From NCBI RefSeq assembly GCF_000247695.1, contig NW_004624747.1, positions 11,533,180 to 11,597,179 of the forward strand: a DNA stretch of 64,000 nucleotides, in the 5' to 3' direction. Below are positions 1 to 11,300 of this stretch, one piece after another. This DNA comes from Heterocephalus glaber (Eukaryota; Chordata; Mammalia; Rodentia; Bathyergidae). Numbering within the stretch: the first letter of the stretch is position 1; each line of letters opens with the position of its first letter. The notes beneath the pieces are model-generated. The model was not told the DNA's origin. It worked only from the letters and a program-made list of their open reading frames with translations, and did not search any database. The position numbers and the translations under genes are program-made.

Positions 1-860
1 ATTATTTTTCCTATTTTACTGATGAAACAGAGGTTGGAGTTATACAGCTAGTAATGAAAAAGAAATGGAGATACCTTCAGGCCTTCTAACCCCCAGACTC
101 CATCTCTCAATAACTTAGTCAACTCTTGATGAAATGCTGCCCTACTCAGAGGAAAATCAAGCAACAGATTTGTCCTCCGCAAACTGCAAGGGATGCAGCA
201 CCGCTAAGGTGTCCGAGGCTCTGTCCATGGTTCTGAAACATTGTTACTGTTGAGTCAACATTGTTTTCCGGAGACTGATTTCAGTGCAACTCTACTGGGA
301 ATTTTCATCCATCTGAATGAAGACAGCCAGAAAGACGTGAAGAAATCAGACCACAAGTGCATACAGGCTGACGATTCCCTTCAAACACTGTCCAGGCAAT
401 GACTTTTGTTGGCACAAAACTTTCAAGTTGGAGGAGCTTCCAGGAAAAAACCCACTTGCAAGCATGACTAGAAAATTAAATAGCTAAAGAAAAGCAGAAG
501 TCATGCACATTCAGTGGCACAAAGCTATGTGGGTGGCCACACCAATAAACAAGTTCTTGAGGACAGGAGGGTAAAACAGCTCTGCACAGGCAACCAGGCC
601 ATAATTGCTGTGAGGGCCTCAGTTAGTTATACAAACATGCTTGGTGTTTTCTTTTTTCTTGATGCAATTTACATGTTCTGGAACAAGGAGGACCATGACT
701 TAAGTGCTACTATTTATATGGCTGATTTCATGGGTACTTGATGGTCCTTTCACCTTTCTGTGACAACCCTCCTCTTCACTATGGACAATTTGGGTTGGGT
801 TTGCAAGCTCCTTGATTATGAGTGCAGTGCTTCTGGTCTATACTTAAATTTGTAGATAGG
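1..860. other. Gene-free stretch, nothing recognised
   Basis: No repeat, RNA gene or convincing coding frame is recognised here. The short frame at 514-741 has no recognisable protein features. Confidence 0.4.
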
Positions 861-1040
861 AGCTTGATGTGGTGACACACATTTATAATTCCAGCTCCCT
901 GGGAGCCTGAGGGAGGAGGATTGCAAGCTGGAGCCCAGCCTGGGCAACTTAGCAAGACTCTGTCTCAAGATTTTATAAAGGACTGGGAATGTAGAACAGG
1001 GTGAAAAACCCTGGATTCAATCCCAAGTACCACCAAAAAA
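861..1040 (+). repeat. Dimeric SINE (B1-dID type)
   Basis: A left 7SL-derived B1 half (gtggtgacacac, cctgggagcctgagg, gagcccagcctgggcaac) is followed from about 978 by a shortened tRNA-like ID half ending in gtaccaccaaaaaa. The flanks carry a near-identical target duplication: tgtagatagg at 851-860 and tgtagatatgg at 1042-1052. This dimer is the commonest SINE type in the window. Confidence 0.85.
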
Positions 1041-2376
1041 GTGTAGATATGGATGTGGTCAGCTGACTCTCCACTGTGGGTGCCCGTGTTTGTAATCACA
1101 GGAGGTTCTGATCAACACCTAGATGGACTGAAGGTCTAAGGGCCCATAATTTTTGCAGCATGAGCTCAAGACTAACCCCAAAACCTCAACATCCACCCAA
1201 TGAACTGGAAAAGCCACCTCTTTAGGATAAAGTTCTTGTGGTGCTTTCAAAGCCATGTGCTTAGAATCTGCTGGGTTCTCAGGGACCTTGTTTGAGACCT
1301 ACATTGCAAAATAACCCTAGTTCTTTACCTCTCTTGTTCCCTTTACCATAGGATTTTCCAGTGCTTGCTGCAGCTCTGACCCTGGGTTTAGCCATAGGGC
1401 TTGATTTGATCACAGAGGTGTTAGTAAATATAACATGACATGACATGATATGATCCTAAAAATGTGTTTCCATGATTAGGCTTGACTGAGGGAGCAAAGC
1501 TTAGTCACCCCTCTTGCCCAAGCTGAAGGAGCAATTCCAGATCATCCAACCATCAGCCCTAGCCCAGACACATAGGTGAATCCCACAAGGTCAGCAGAGG
1601 TCCCCAGCTTACCAGCTCAGATGAGTGAGCAAGCAAACCCTCACTGCGGTGTGCACTGAAACTCTGTGGTTATCACAAAGATGTTACTATAATAATAGAT
1701 AACTAGCATACACCCAGAGAGGTGAAAACAAGATTCCTTGTGACCTCAGAGATCTGGAGAAGTGTCCAGAGGAGGTGAATATAAAAGGGGGCTGTCCAAG
1801 ACTCCAGTTTGGCTTGAAGTAGTACAGCTGTGGTTTTATCAGTGTAACATATTTATATTCCATTCAGGGTTTCGTAAGAAAAAACAATCTGCTGCCCTAT
1901 CAGTTAAAAATGTTTTGGTACACAAGTAATAGAATATCTGACTCATAGAGCCATAAGCAAAAGATATTATCTCGCTTAATAAGAAGCTGGAGGTAGACAG
2001 TTTTGGGCCCAACTCAATGATTTAACACTGATGCCAAGGGCTCATTCTTCCTCTCCCTCTCCCTCTCCCTCCCCACCTCACCTCCTCTCTTCTGTCAGTC
2101 TAGTGATGTCATTCATTTGAACTCATGCTTGTTACCTCATGGCCTCGATATTATTGCCATAGCCACAGGTATTAATATCTACATTTGAGGTAGGAAGGAA
2201 ATGGAAAGGGGCTGCAAGACACCTCCTCTTCTTATGCCTCTATGCCTGTCTCTTATAGTCAGAGTGCAGATTTTCTTTTTTCCCAACCACATCCCCTCTT
2301 CCACAGATTTCTTATGTTCTACTGGCCAGAACTAGGTCACATGATTGCTGCTAGAGGAGGGATGAAAAAGCAAATA
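1041..2376. other. Gene-free stretch with a pyrimidine simple repeat
   Basis: Apart from a (CTCCCT)n tract at about 2047-2092 and a short tgacatgacatgata run near 1434-1452, nothing is recognised. No supported coding frame. Confidence 0.4.
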
Positions 2377-2690
2377 CAGTTAGCCTTCCATATCCATGGG
2401 TTCCACACTCATAGATTCAAACAACCACAGATTAAAAATACTCACAAAATGAATACTATCTATACTGAACATGCAGACTATTTTTCTTGTCCTTGTTCTC
2501 TAAATGATATAGCATAACAACTACTTCCATAGCATTTACACTGTATTAGGTACTGTGAGTAATCTGGAGATGATTTAAAGCAATGAGGGATGTACATGTG
2601 CCATTTTACAGAAGGGTCTTCAGCATCATCAGATTTTATCCCTGCGGGGGCTGGGAAACAATCTCCCATGGGTATTGATGAATGAGTATA
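2377..2690 (+). mobile_element. Tigger-type (pogo/Tc1-mariner) DNA transposon relic
   Basis: It begins with cagttagccttccatatcca, followed by gggttcc and gattcaaacaacc, the start of mammalian Tigger elements. It then has the internal run tagcatttacactgtattag and a decayed inverted terminal end around 2640-2690 (gcgggggctggga, atgggtattgatgaa). The element is non-autonomous, about 310 bp and strongly diverged, so it is an old insertion. Confidence 0.75.
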
Positions 2691-3247
2691 CATGATAAAG
2701 GGAAAAAGAATAGCAGGGGAGGCTGGAAGGAGTGAGGATTTAATCTTTGGGGCTGGTCATATTGCTGTCCTAAACACACAGACACTGTCGGCCAGAAGGG
2801 GTCAGGAACAGCCCTGGCAGAGCATGGGTGACTTGGAATGTCCTCCCTTTCTATCCCCTCGGCTGTCAGCCACTGCAGGGACTGCCCAGCTGCCAATGTC
2901 TCACCCTTCCCACTGCAGTTCACACCCAAAGGCTGAGTGATGGGAGGGAGGTGAAAGGTCCAGACATCCCAGCCCTCCTTAGGACAAATCTAGAGTCATT
3001 TTATGTCTTGGTGGGGTCAGATGAGTCTGTCACTGCAACTGCATCAGAGCTAGACCTTGCTCTCTGTCCAGCCCTTCTTTCTCTTACCCCTTTAACTGGT
3101 GTTGTTCCAAGCATGCTTCCCAAAAACATCCTGCACGCTGAGATCCATCTCAGAGCTGGTATGTCTGGGAAACCAACCTGCAATAAGTAGGCAAACAAAT
3201 TGTCCCCTGCACCAGCTATTAAAAGTTGGCAATTCGCTAGACTAGCT

Positions 3248-3465
3248 CAGGGGGTGGCAAACATTTTATTCAAAGGACCAGCGTAAGAGCAAATACTTCA
3301 GGCTTGCTAGCACGTAGAATCTTGGTCACAACTACCCACTTTAGGCTTCATAGCCACAAAGCAGCCATAGGCAGCATGTATGGATTGTGTATTGTGGCTG
3401 CCCACAATATCATTTTATTTACAAAAACACAGTGCAGTCCACAGGCAATAGTTTGCCAACTTCTA
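3248..3465 (+). mobile_element. MER20 (hAT-Charlie MITE)
   Basis: It starts cagggggtggcaaac, continues with ggaccagcgtaagagcaaat and tacttcaggctt, and ends gtttgccaacttcta as the inverted terminal repeat. An imperfect 8-bp target duplication flanks it (gactagct/gtctggct), as expected for a hAT element. It is an old placental-wide MITE. Confidence 0.85.
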
Positions 3466-3564
3466 GTCTGGCTCAACTTTGCCATTTTATAGTGGAGCAA
3501 ACTATAAAGGAACAAACTAACAGGCCTGAGCAGCCACCATGTGCTAGCTAGTGGGCCTTTTTCT

Positions 3565-3722
3565 CAGGACTTGGGATTGAACCTAGGGCCTTCACATTGA
3601 GCTACAACCCCAGCCCGTTTTTATTTTTTATTCTGAGACAGGTTCTCATTAACTTGCTTGGGTGGGTCTTGAACTTGTGTTCTTCCTGCCTCAGCCTCCA
3701 AAAGTACAGGGATAGTGGGCAT
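3565..3722 (-). repeat. Dimeric SINE (B1-dID type), diverged
   Basis: Read on the minus strand, the B1 half (antisense of tcctgcctcagcctcc) is followed by the short ID half (antisense of gggattgaacctagggcc). Both halves carry many mutations. Confidence 0.75.
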
Positions 3723-4463
3723 TTTTGTGTAAATTATCATGTGCAATATAAATGAAAACCACATGCAAAGCCCTTAATAAGATACCTTGGACACACTGCA
3801 CGTTTACAATAATCGTAGAAATACGTTCACTGAGCATTTTAAATGGGCAGGTGCTATGCTCAGAACTATGGATCTGTTCTGCTGTGGGGTTTCTGTTTTA
3901 CACTTAGCCCTAGAGCCCAGCCTGGCTGTCTCCACCAACCAGATCCCAACCCATGGCCCTGCTTTGATACAGTGGGAGGTGTGACACTGGGGTTCTCCTC
4001 TACCTCGTCCTTCCTGAGGCAGGGCTGTGTATGAAGAAAGCCATCCCACACGGTGTGTCAGGATGTGGGTCCTTTTATTCAGGCCATGATGGGATCCAAG
4101 CAGACACAGTCCAGTCCCCATGAGAGCCTGGAAGTTGGGGCCCAGCTCAGTAATCACAAAGGACCAGCACTCACTCGATGATCTCATGGGAGATTACAGC
4201 ATCCTGGTTGGTCGGTTTCACTGGAATATAGGAAGAAGGCAAATATTCAGGGAAGGGAATGTTATTTTTGCATAAGAAAAGGCTCAATTACAGCACAGTG
4301 TCAAATGCAAAATAGCCATGGAAATTTGAGATAAAATAAGGAAATGTCAATGAAATTTCTCAGCCAGATTACAAGCATAACTGACCCACCTCTGCCGCCC
4401 CACCCCCAGGATACATGTCCCCCATTCTGCTGAGCTCTCGAGGTATAAGAGCACAGTTTAAAA

Positions 4464-4552
4464 AATGCATACCTGCAATTCTGCACCTTGGGAGGCTGAG
4501 GCCAGAGGATTGCAAGTTTAAACCTAGCCTGGGCAATTGAACAACTTAGCGA
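4464..4552 (+). repeat. B1 SINE fragment
   Basis: A monomeric 7SL-derived fragment with acctgcaattctgcaccttg, ggaggctgaggccagaggat and cctagcctgggcaa. No A-tail and no ID half are visible, so it is truncated at its 3' end. Confidence 0.7.
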
Positions 4553-4686
4553 GTGCTGTAGTCAGGGTTTGCAATAAAATAGATTGAATACAGGACACAT
4601 AATTTGTAGAATTATTTTATACTATTCACCCAAAAAATCAAATGGAGAGTACAAGAGGCCTGTCTGCATGCTAGAGACCTGAAGAA

Positions 4687-4770
4687 TCCAGCCAAGGGCC
4701 TAGAGCCCAAGGCAATATCGTCCACAAGTCCAGCCAGAGGCCTAGAGCCCACGGCAATGTCTCTTTCAAG
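4687..4770. repeat. 42-bp tandem repeat, two units
   Basis: Two adjacent units begin tccagcca or tccagccaga and share ggcctagagccca and ggcaat. The period is exactly 42 bases (4687-4728 and 4729-4770). More degenerate repeats of ggatctgcac/gtctgcac/gggtctgtgcc follow to about 4890, and a 13-base triplicate of agaaccacrc lies at 5089-5121. The whole 4553-5160 stretch may be part of an unrecognised repeat family. Confidence 0.75.
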
Positions 4771-5280
4771 TCCGTATGAAGGATCTGCACCGGAAGGCCC
4801 AAAGGCCGGTGGTGGAAGCTAGAAAGTCTGCACTTGGTGGGGTGAAGGGTCTGTGCCACCAGGCTGAGGGATCTGCACTGGAGCCAGGAAGTGATGCTCA
4901 AGGCAAAGCCCAGAGCTCCCTCACAGCAGCCATCCCCAGTCAAAGTGAGGACCTGAGCTCCTCTGACTACAAAAACAGCCGAGTTCATCTCAGGAAAACC
5001 AGCTCTGGCAAGTTTCTCCAGGAAATTCAACAGTATACAATCTCCAGTTCTTTTATGCTGTGGGCAGCAACCCTCAGGTGTTGCCAAGAACCACGCCGAG
5101 AACCACACCCAGAACCACGCTGACTCGGTTCAGCAGGGGGTCCCCACTCAGATTCACCATTAGTTCATCCACCACAGGGAAACTTCTTTTCAAAATTTTT
5201 AAAAATATATTTTAAAAGGACTGGAAAAGTAGTTCAGTACAAATAATAATAATAATTAGTTAATAAAAGAAAGGGTTTAA

Positions 5281-5366
5281 GGGCCAGGGGTGTGTCTCAG
5301 TGGTAGAGAGCTTGCCTAGCATGCATGAGGCCCTGGATTCCATCCCCAGCACTGCAAAAACAAAAT
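5281..5366 (+). repeat. ID-type SINE (tRNA-like)
   Basis: It carries the tRNA-type A box (gtctcagtggtagagagctt) and B box (ggattccatcccc) and ends in cactgcaaaaa. It is a complete monomeric ID-like copy with a short A-rich tail. Confidence 0.85.
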
Positions 5367-5547
5367 CAAATACAGAACAGGCTTTGGGAACAGACTGGCT
5401 GTCTTCAAATCTTGGCTCCATCCAACAATCCTCTAATTTCTCCTTCCTTATGTTATGACCCCAGGATGAGCCCTCATCTGGACCACTGGGAGCTAGGTAG
5501 AAATGCCAACCCTCAGGCTTGCCCAGGCCCTAGGAGTCACAATCTGT

Positions 5548-5712
5548 ATTTTATTTTATTTATTTTTGTCTTTTTGAGACAGGGTTTTGCTATACAGTTC
5601 AGGCTGGCCTTGAATTTACTTTGTAGCCCAGGCTGGCCTCGAACTCTCAATGATCCTCCTGCCTCAGCCTCCCGAGTGCTGGGATTACAGGCATGTGCCA
5701 CCATGCCCGGCA
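5548..5712 (-). repeat. B1 SINE with internal duplication
   Basis: On the minus strand this is a full-length B1 with a T-rich (A-tail) end at 5548-5577 and the right end at gccgggcatgg. The caggctggcct segment occurs twice about 34 bp apart, the internal duplication typical of rodent B1. The flanks caatctgtatt and gaatctgcatt look like a target duplication. Confidence 0.85.
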
Positions 5713-5942
5713 GAATCTGCATTTCTGATCCCCAAGAGACTTGCACTACAAATGTGTCCTTTCACTTGCAGTTTCACTTTCCATGATTTTGGTTACCTGT
5801 GGTCAATCATGGTCCATAAATATCAATTCTTGTCTTGACTCTTTCAAGAGAGAGAAGCCACAGTCACAAAATCTCGTTACGGTAAAGTGTTCTACTTTTT
5901 TATTATTATTAATCTCTCACTGTGCACAACTTACAAATTAAA

Positions 5943-6030
5943 CTTTTTTCTTTTGGTACCAGGGATCGAACTTGGGACCTTGCACTTGCAAAGGCAGGCA
6001 GCAGAACCACTGAGCTAAATCCCTGACCCG
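5943..6030 (-). repeat. ID-type SINE inside the Tigger relic
   Basis: Antisense tRNA-like ID: gtaccagggatcgaacttgg and aaccactgagctaaatccc, with a T-rich left edge. The flanks acaaattaaac and gcaaattaaat are a plausible target duplication. Confidence 0.85.
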
Positions 6031-6095
6031 CTGCAAATTAAATTTTACCATATGTATGTATGAAAGGGGAAACCTGTGCATGTAGGGCTTGATAC

Positions 6096-6541
6096 TGTTA
6101 GGCTTTAAATATAAAGTGTCCCCTCAAAGACCCATGTATTAAGGGCTTGATTCTCAATCAATAATGCTCAGAGGTAGGGCCTAAATGGCTGATTGGATCG
6201 AGGAAATGCTTACTTCATTGAATGGTTAATCCATTGATGAATTCAGAGCTGGGTGGCCTGTCAGGGGGTGGGTCATAGTAGGAGGAAATAGATCCCTGGA
6301 AGTGTGCCTTTGAAGGATAGATCCTGTCCCTGGCCTCTTCCTCTGAACCAGGCTGTTCCCCTTTCTCTCTGCTTCCTGGTTGCCATGGGTTTTCCTCCAC
6401 CATGCCCTTTGGCCATGATGTTCTGCTTGGGACCAGCCAACCATGGACTGACACCTCTGAAACCATGAGCCAAAATACATCTCTTCTCTTTTAAGTTGTT
6501 TATCTCAGGTATTTGTCACAGTGATGAAAAGCTGATTTACA
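6096..6541 (+). mobile_element. Solitary MaLR-type LTR
   Basis: An LTR of the mammalian apparent LTR retrotransposon (ERVL-MaLR) class. It has a tgttaggctttaaatat start, tgcttcctggttgccatg, catgatgttctgcttggg, the acctctgaaaccatgagcc segment before the polyadenylation region, and an end at gctgatttaca. No internal coding region is attached. It inserted into a Tigger relic. Confidence 0.8.
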
Positions 6542-6622
6542 TAGGCACTATCCATGATTTCAGGTATCCACTGAGGAGTATTAGAATGTAGCCCCTGCAG
6601 CTAAGAGGGGATGACTGAACAT

Positions 6623-8251
6623 TAAACATTGGGAAATGCAGGTCCATCCAACTCCTATTTACTCATCAAATCCCATCTCCCCTCAAAAGCCATCCCTGGT
6701 CCCACAGTTAGGTTAGGTGAATCTCCTTTTTAGCATGCATCACATTTGCTGGAAGTCACCTCTTCATTTAGCTAAAACTCTAGCTAGATTTGGGCTCCCT
6801 TGTTCCTTCCAGCCGGCTCATGTTATCAGTGGTTGCCACTTCGAAGAACCTCTGGAGTAACAAACAATTAACCAGCAGTTAGTTCTCATACCACACCTAC
6901 AGAGTGGGAACCACTGCCTTCCCCTTCCACTGTGCAGGTAGCTGAGGTCCAGAGGACTAAATGAGTTACCCAAGATGAACAGGAAGGAGGCAGGACTGGG
7001 GCATTTGGTCTGAGCCCAAAGCCAGGGGCTTGAACCACTTCTGAAACTGCATGCTGCAGCTGGGGAAGGAGGATGGAGGAAGGAAACTGCCAACTCATGT
7101 ATGTCTGTGTAAGACATGGACACAGATACATAGCACACAATTTATTCAGCAGGAAGCCAGCGCTGTGTCAGAATGCTCTGGGGCCTTAGAAGAAGCAGAA
7201 AATCTGAAATCTCCAAGAACCCTTTTTTCTTCAGCCCCTCTGTGGTTTGCGGTCCCCAAACCAAGCCTCCCCTTAATCCAATTAAAATGGACTTGTTTAT
7301 GCTTATCAGCTCTTTATTTGGTTTGTTAGAAATGTGCAAATTACCCAGAGGTCTCTGCATCCCCTGGCCAAAGGCATCAATAAAACTATTAGGTTAAATC
7401 CAATTAAACACAGCTGCTGGAACTTGAGTGTGGTAGACCAGAACAGGAGTGAGGGAGGGAGGGCAGGATTTTATTGGGACAGAGGAGATCCCATGGCCTG
7501 GCTCTGCTCCAGCATCCCTTGAGGGTGATGAGAGAAGGACAAAAAGCTACCATATCCCAAGTGCAGGCCAGTGAGCCTGGAGTCTCTCATTTCATTATAG
7601 CAGTAGCTCTGCAAGGCAGCCATTACTGAACCCATTTTGCAGATGAAAGGATTGCGGCTCAGAGAGGTGCGCCCATTGTGGCAGGATTTGACCTTCTGCC
7701 TCAAATCTTGGGATGCCAGAACCAAAAGGGCCCTGGGGGACTGTCTGACCAAAGGCAAGGCCCTGGGGACACCAATTCAAGTCTCTACACCCATAATGTG
7801 TCCACAGCCATGCTAACCTCCCAGGCCCTGGGGGGAAGTCAAGGCAGTGAGATGCTTCAAGATGACTGTGGAGGGTAGGTCTGTGTTACATGCTACCTCA
7901 GCAGAGCCACCTCCATTGCCAGCCCCTTTCCTCTTTTTCAGAAGGGAAGGCTGAGGAGCAGAGAGGAACAGTGACTCTCCAGGGCTGCAGAGCTCCCAGG
8001 ACAGAGCTAAGACTTGAACACAAGTCTCCTGGCTCTTGGTGAAGCACTGCATTTAAGACCCTGTGCTGCCTCTCTGTGCTGCAGATGAGGACACTGAGGC
8101 ACTCACAGGTGTAGAAGCCATTTGCTCAGGGTCACAGAGCTCACTGTGGAGCATCAGAGCCTGGCAGCCAGTGTCTCGGGCAGTATCATTCCTCAGCTGC
8201 ATTGCTGGGACACAAGGCTGACTGCCCTGGGCAGTTGGCCTCTTCTTTTTT
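6623..8251. other. Gene-free stretch with MIR fragments
   Basis: MIR-like fragments lie at about 6900-6980, 7600-7690 (cattttgcagatgaaagg), 7925-8050 and 8080-8165 (gatgaggacactgaggcac). The AT-rich block at 7260-7420 is repeat-free. I see no supported gene; short frames on both strands are chance. Confidence 0.5.
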
Positions 8252-8346
8252 CTTACTTATTTATTTATTTTTGTACCAGAAATCAAACTCGGGACCTTGC
8301 GCTTGTGAGGCAGGTGGCGGAACCACTGAGCTGAATCCCTGGCCCA
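8252..8346 (-). repeat. ID-type SINE
   Basis: Antisense ID copy (gtaccagaaatcaaactcgg, aaccactgagctgaatccct). It is flanked by a convincing target duplication, ggcctcttctttttt on the left and ggctcttctttttt on the right. Confidence 0.88.
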
Positions 8347-8869
8347 GGCTCTTCTTTTTTAAAATGGGGCTCAGGATGCCTGTTCCAGCGAACACTGGGA
8401 GTGGGGTGAGGTTAGGCAGGCGAGGCCCCGCGTGAACTAGAGAACACTGCCTGGAGACCCACTGCCAACAACATCACGCACAGAGCACTGGGGGAGCAGC
8501 CTGGGCCTCTGTTCTCACCATCCCTGAAGGCCCCAGGATGGGTTTTACTTCCTGGCAAGCCCTCAGACCCAGGAGACTCAGGGAGCAGATGCCCAGGATT
8601 CCAGGCAGTGCTAATCCTATTACACATATATTAAGAACCGCGGGGGCTCACATGAAGCACCACCCTTCCCATGGAGCTTTTCCAACCCCAGCTCCAGCCC
8701 ATCCCCAGGTTCTCAAAAATAAGGTCTCCTCCACATAAATGAGCAGAAAATCATGCATAACTGTGCACAAGAGCCTGAGAACAGCCACACCAAACCCTCC
8801 GAGGATGAAGCTCTTCTCACTGCCAGGATCAGCAGCCAAAGCCAAACCAAGCTGGATGTCACCCCCATC

Positions 8870-8960
8870 TCTGTGTCATTTCGCCAGCTGGGCCACCTTG
8901 GGCAAATGACATCACCTCTCTGAGCTTCCATTGCCTCATCTGTGAAATGTGGAAAAAATT
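8870..8960 (+). repeat. MIR fragment
   Basis: Core MIR text: gggccaccttgggcaaatga, ctctctgagcttcc, cctcatctgtgaaatg. Old tRNA-derived SINE. Confidence 0.75.
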
Positions 8961-9043
8961 GTGAATAATGACTGAAGAGTTGTTAATCACAGTCCTAATA
9001 GTGATCATTATGCCGTCTTCATTCCAATTTTTAAGATCTCAAG

Positions 9044-9423
9044 TGCTATGGTTTGAATATTTGAGTCCCCTCCAAAATTCATGTGAAACATAATCCTCAG
9101 TGCACCAGGAATAAGAGGTGGGGCCCTTAGAGATCAGACGGAAAGGACTCTGCCCTTGTGAAGGTATCAGTGCCCTTGTAAAATCCTAAGGGGGCAAGTT
9201 TGCCCACTCTATACCTTCTGCCATGTGAGGACGCAGCACCCATCTCCTCTGCAGCATGCAGCAACATGGCACTGTCTTGGAAGCAAAGAGCAGAACTCAC
9301 AAGACACCAGTCCTGCTGGAACCTTGATCTTGAACTTGCCAGTCACCAGAACCCAGGGGAATACATTTCTGTCCTTTATAAATGTCCCAGTCTCAGGTAT
9401 AGGAGCACAAACTGTCCAAGACA
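9044..9423 (+). mobile_element. Solitary MaLR/ERVL-type LTR
   Basis: It begins tgctatggtttgaatat, with cctccaaaattcatgtgaaa, gccatgtgaggacgcagca, ccttgatcttgaacttgcca and ctttataaatgtcccagtct before the ctgtccaagaca end. This is the organisation of an old mammalian LTR. Subfamily not assigned. Confidence 0.75.
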
Positions 9424-9680
9424 AGAAGCCAGTGGGGAATATAAGTCAAAAAATTGTAATTGGTGGCTGTTCCTGGAATTATGAGGATGCCTTTAGAGTT
9501 AATGTTCCAAGCACATGACCTCTGTCTAGCCAGCCCCAAATCCATGTGCACTGGAGAAAAGCAGGACCTGTCATATAAGACGAAGGAGGATGTGATATTC
9601 TGTTTCTTACATGCCAAATTGGATTGTGCAGCAGGGCTATGGACTCAAGGTAGACTATTGTCTTGGATGGTTCTCACCAT

Positions 9681-9775
9681 CCTTTATTTTTATTTATTCC
9701 TGGTAGTGAAGTTCAATCCTAGGGCTTTGTGCATGCTAAGCAAGTCCTCTACCACTGAGCCAAACTCCCAGCCCT
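9681..9775 (-). repeat. ID-type SINE
   Basis: Antisense ID with a T-rich tail side (tttatttttatttatt), gtgaagttcaatcctaggg and ctaccactgagccaaact. Confidence 0.85.
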
Positions 9776-10446
9776 CACTTATTCTTTTCAATCTGCCAAG
9801 GCTGTGCCCCAGCTAGAGTGAGGAGCCAGCCACCTTCCCTCTGTAACACTGAGGGTCGCCACCAGATGATAAGGGGACAGAACAAGGGGAGAGGGAGAGA
9901 AAAGCTGCCTCTCTTCTAGAACAGGGATTGTGGAATGATAAGGGGGGAGGAATTCTGGGGGGCAGGAGAGTGGGCCAGACACTAGATTTGCTCTCCTCCC
10001 TCTCCCAATTTGCCCAGGTACCCTGGGCAGCAGGGCTCTTTGAGTGACAGCCCCACCTCCCTGACTGCCTTGAGCCCCCTTTTCTATTGTGGGGTTGAAG
10101 CCAGCAGGGAAGCCCTGGGGCAAGGATGGGTGACCTCTAGGTAGGCTGGGATGCAGCATCCTAGGGGAAGCCAGATGAGCCAAGAACAGCTGAGGAACAA
10201 GGGTTTGCATGTGGAGGAGTCCAGGCTAGCTATCCAAGCCCAGAGCAAGAGCCCTCCATCCCGTCTTGAACCCACACACAGCCAGGCAGGCACACCAGGA
10301 TGGACAGAGGTTTCTAGTTTCCCACACTTCTTCAGCCATTCCTGGCCTCCACAAACCCAAAACCATCCCAGGAGCCAGGGAAGAGTGGGCAGAGGATGAG
10401 TATGAAAGACTGTCACGTGGACTAGAACTGTACAACTGGGCTCCAT

Positions 10447-10848
10447 TTGTTCACTGAGGCTGCCATAACAAAACATAAACTAAGTAATGTAAACAATAGA
10501 CATTTACAGCCTCATAGTACAGGAGGTTAGAAGCGCAAGGTCAAGGTGTCGATATGGCCAGTTTCTTTGAAGGACTGGGAGGGAAGGATCTGTTGCAGGC
10601 ATCTCTTCTCACACTTGTAGATGGCCACCCTTTTTATCTCTTCACATAATCTTCTCTCTGCATGCACCTGTGTTCAGATTTTCCCTTTCTTATAAGGACA
10701 CCCATAGTATTGGATTGCACCCTAACAACTTCATTTTAATTTAATTCTGTCTGTAAAGTCCCTGTCTCCAAAGAAGTTTACATGTCAAGGTACCGGGCTT
10801 AGCATGTTTACATATGAAGCTGGGTGGGGCAGTTCAACCAGTGACAGA
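10447..10848 (-). mobile_element. LTR-like interspersed repeat (MaLR/ERVL class)
   Basis: On the plus strand it reads tgttcactgaggctgccata, acaggaggttagaag, tataaggacacccatagtat, ggattgcaccctaa and atctt-rich text up to tggggcagttcaacca. This is the antisense of a widespread mammalian LTR. Exact family not assigned. Confidence 0.55.
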
Positions 10849-11154
10849 GCTAAAACTTCATTTTTTTAAAAAAAAATCTTATTTTGTTTGCTTTTGACAA
10901 CGTGGGGTAGAAGATTTGGGAGAGGTGTTACAAGAAAGACTAGATCATCTATACACAAAGCAATCACATGTTCTTCACACACCAAATTGTAACAAGCATT
11001 AAATATGCAACCCCGATACATAATTTAAGCAGATTTGTATAGCTTCCTGAATCAATGGCCTGGATTAGGCAGGGTCCTCTGAGATAGCAAAGCAAATGCA
11101 GTTTAGGGAAAAAAAATATCGCAGTGAGAGCTAGCAATTTTTAAGCACATAATA

Positions 11155-11300
11155 TTTTTAGGCTCTGTGATAAGCTCTACACATGGATTATTTTGCTGAA
11201 TCCTCATGCAACCCCTCAAGGTATTTCTGTTACACTCTCAATAAGTGGAGAAACTGGGGTTCAGAGAGGAAGTTATTTGCCCAATCAGACTTGGTGCCAG
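11155..11300 (+). repeat. MIR fragment
   Basis: gtgataagctctacacatgg, aatcctcatgcaacccctca, gtggagaaactggggttcag and gaagttatttgcccaa follow the order of a MIR core and 3' end. Confidence 0.7.

Larger units (their letters stand above)
5765..6622 (+). mobile_element. Tigger-type transposon relic interrupted by a SINE and an LTR
   Basis: The left end is at about 5765-5890 (agtttcactttccatgattt, acctgtggtcaatcatggtc). The matching right end is at about 6546-6622 (tccatgatttcaggtatcca, ctgaggagtattagaatgta). Both resemble Tigger ends with their characteristic pair of dispersed inverted motifs. An ID SINE (5943-6030) and a MaLR LTR (6096-6541) lie between them, so both inserted later. Confidence 0.65.

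Noticed and set aside
5281..5366. tRNA gene
   Set aside because: A and B boxes are present, but the copy has the ID SINE layout with an A-rich tail and no cloverleaf acceptor pairing that I could see. The same applies to the other ID copies.
9200..9518. Overlapping frames suggestive of a small gene
   Set aside because: They fall within the LTR at 9044-9423 and just beyond it, and show no conserved protein.
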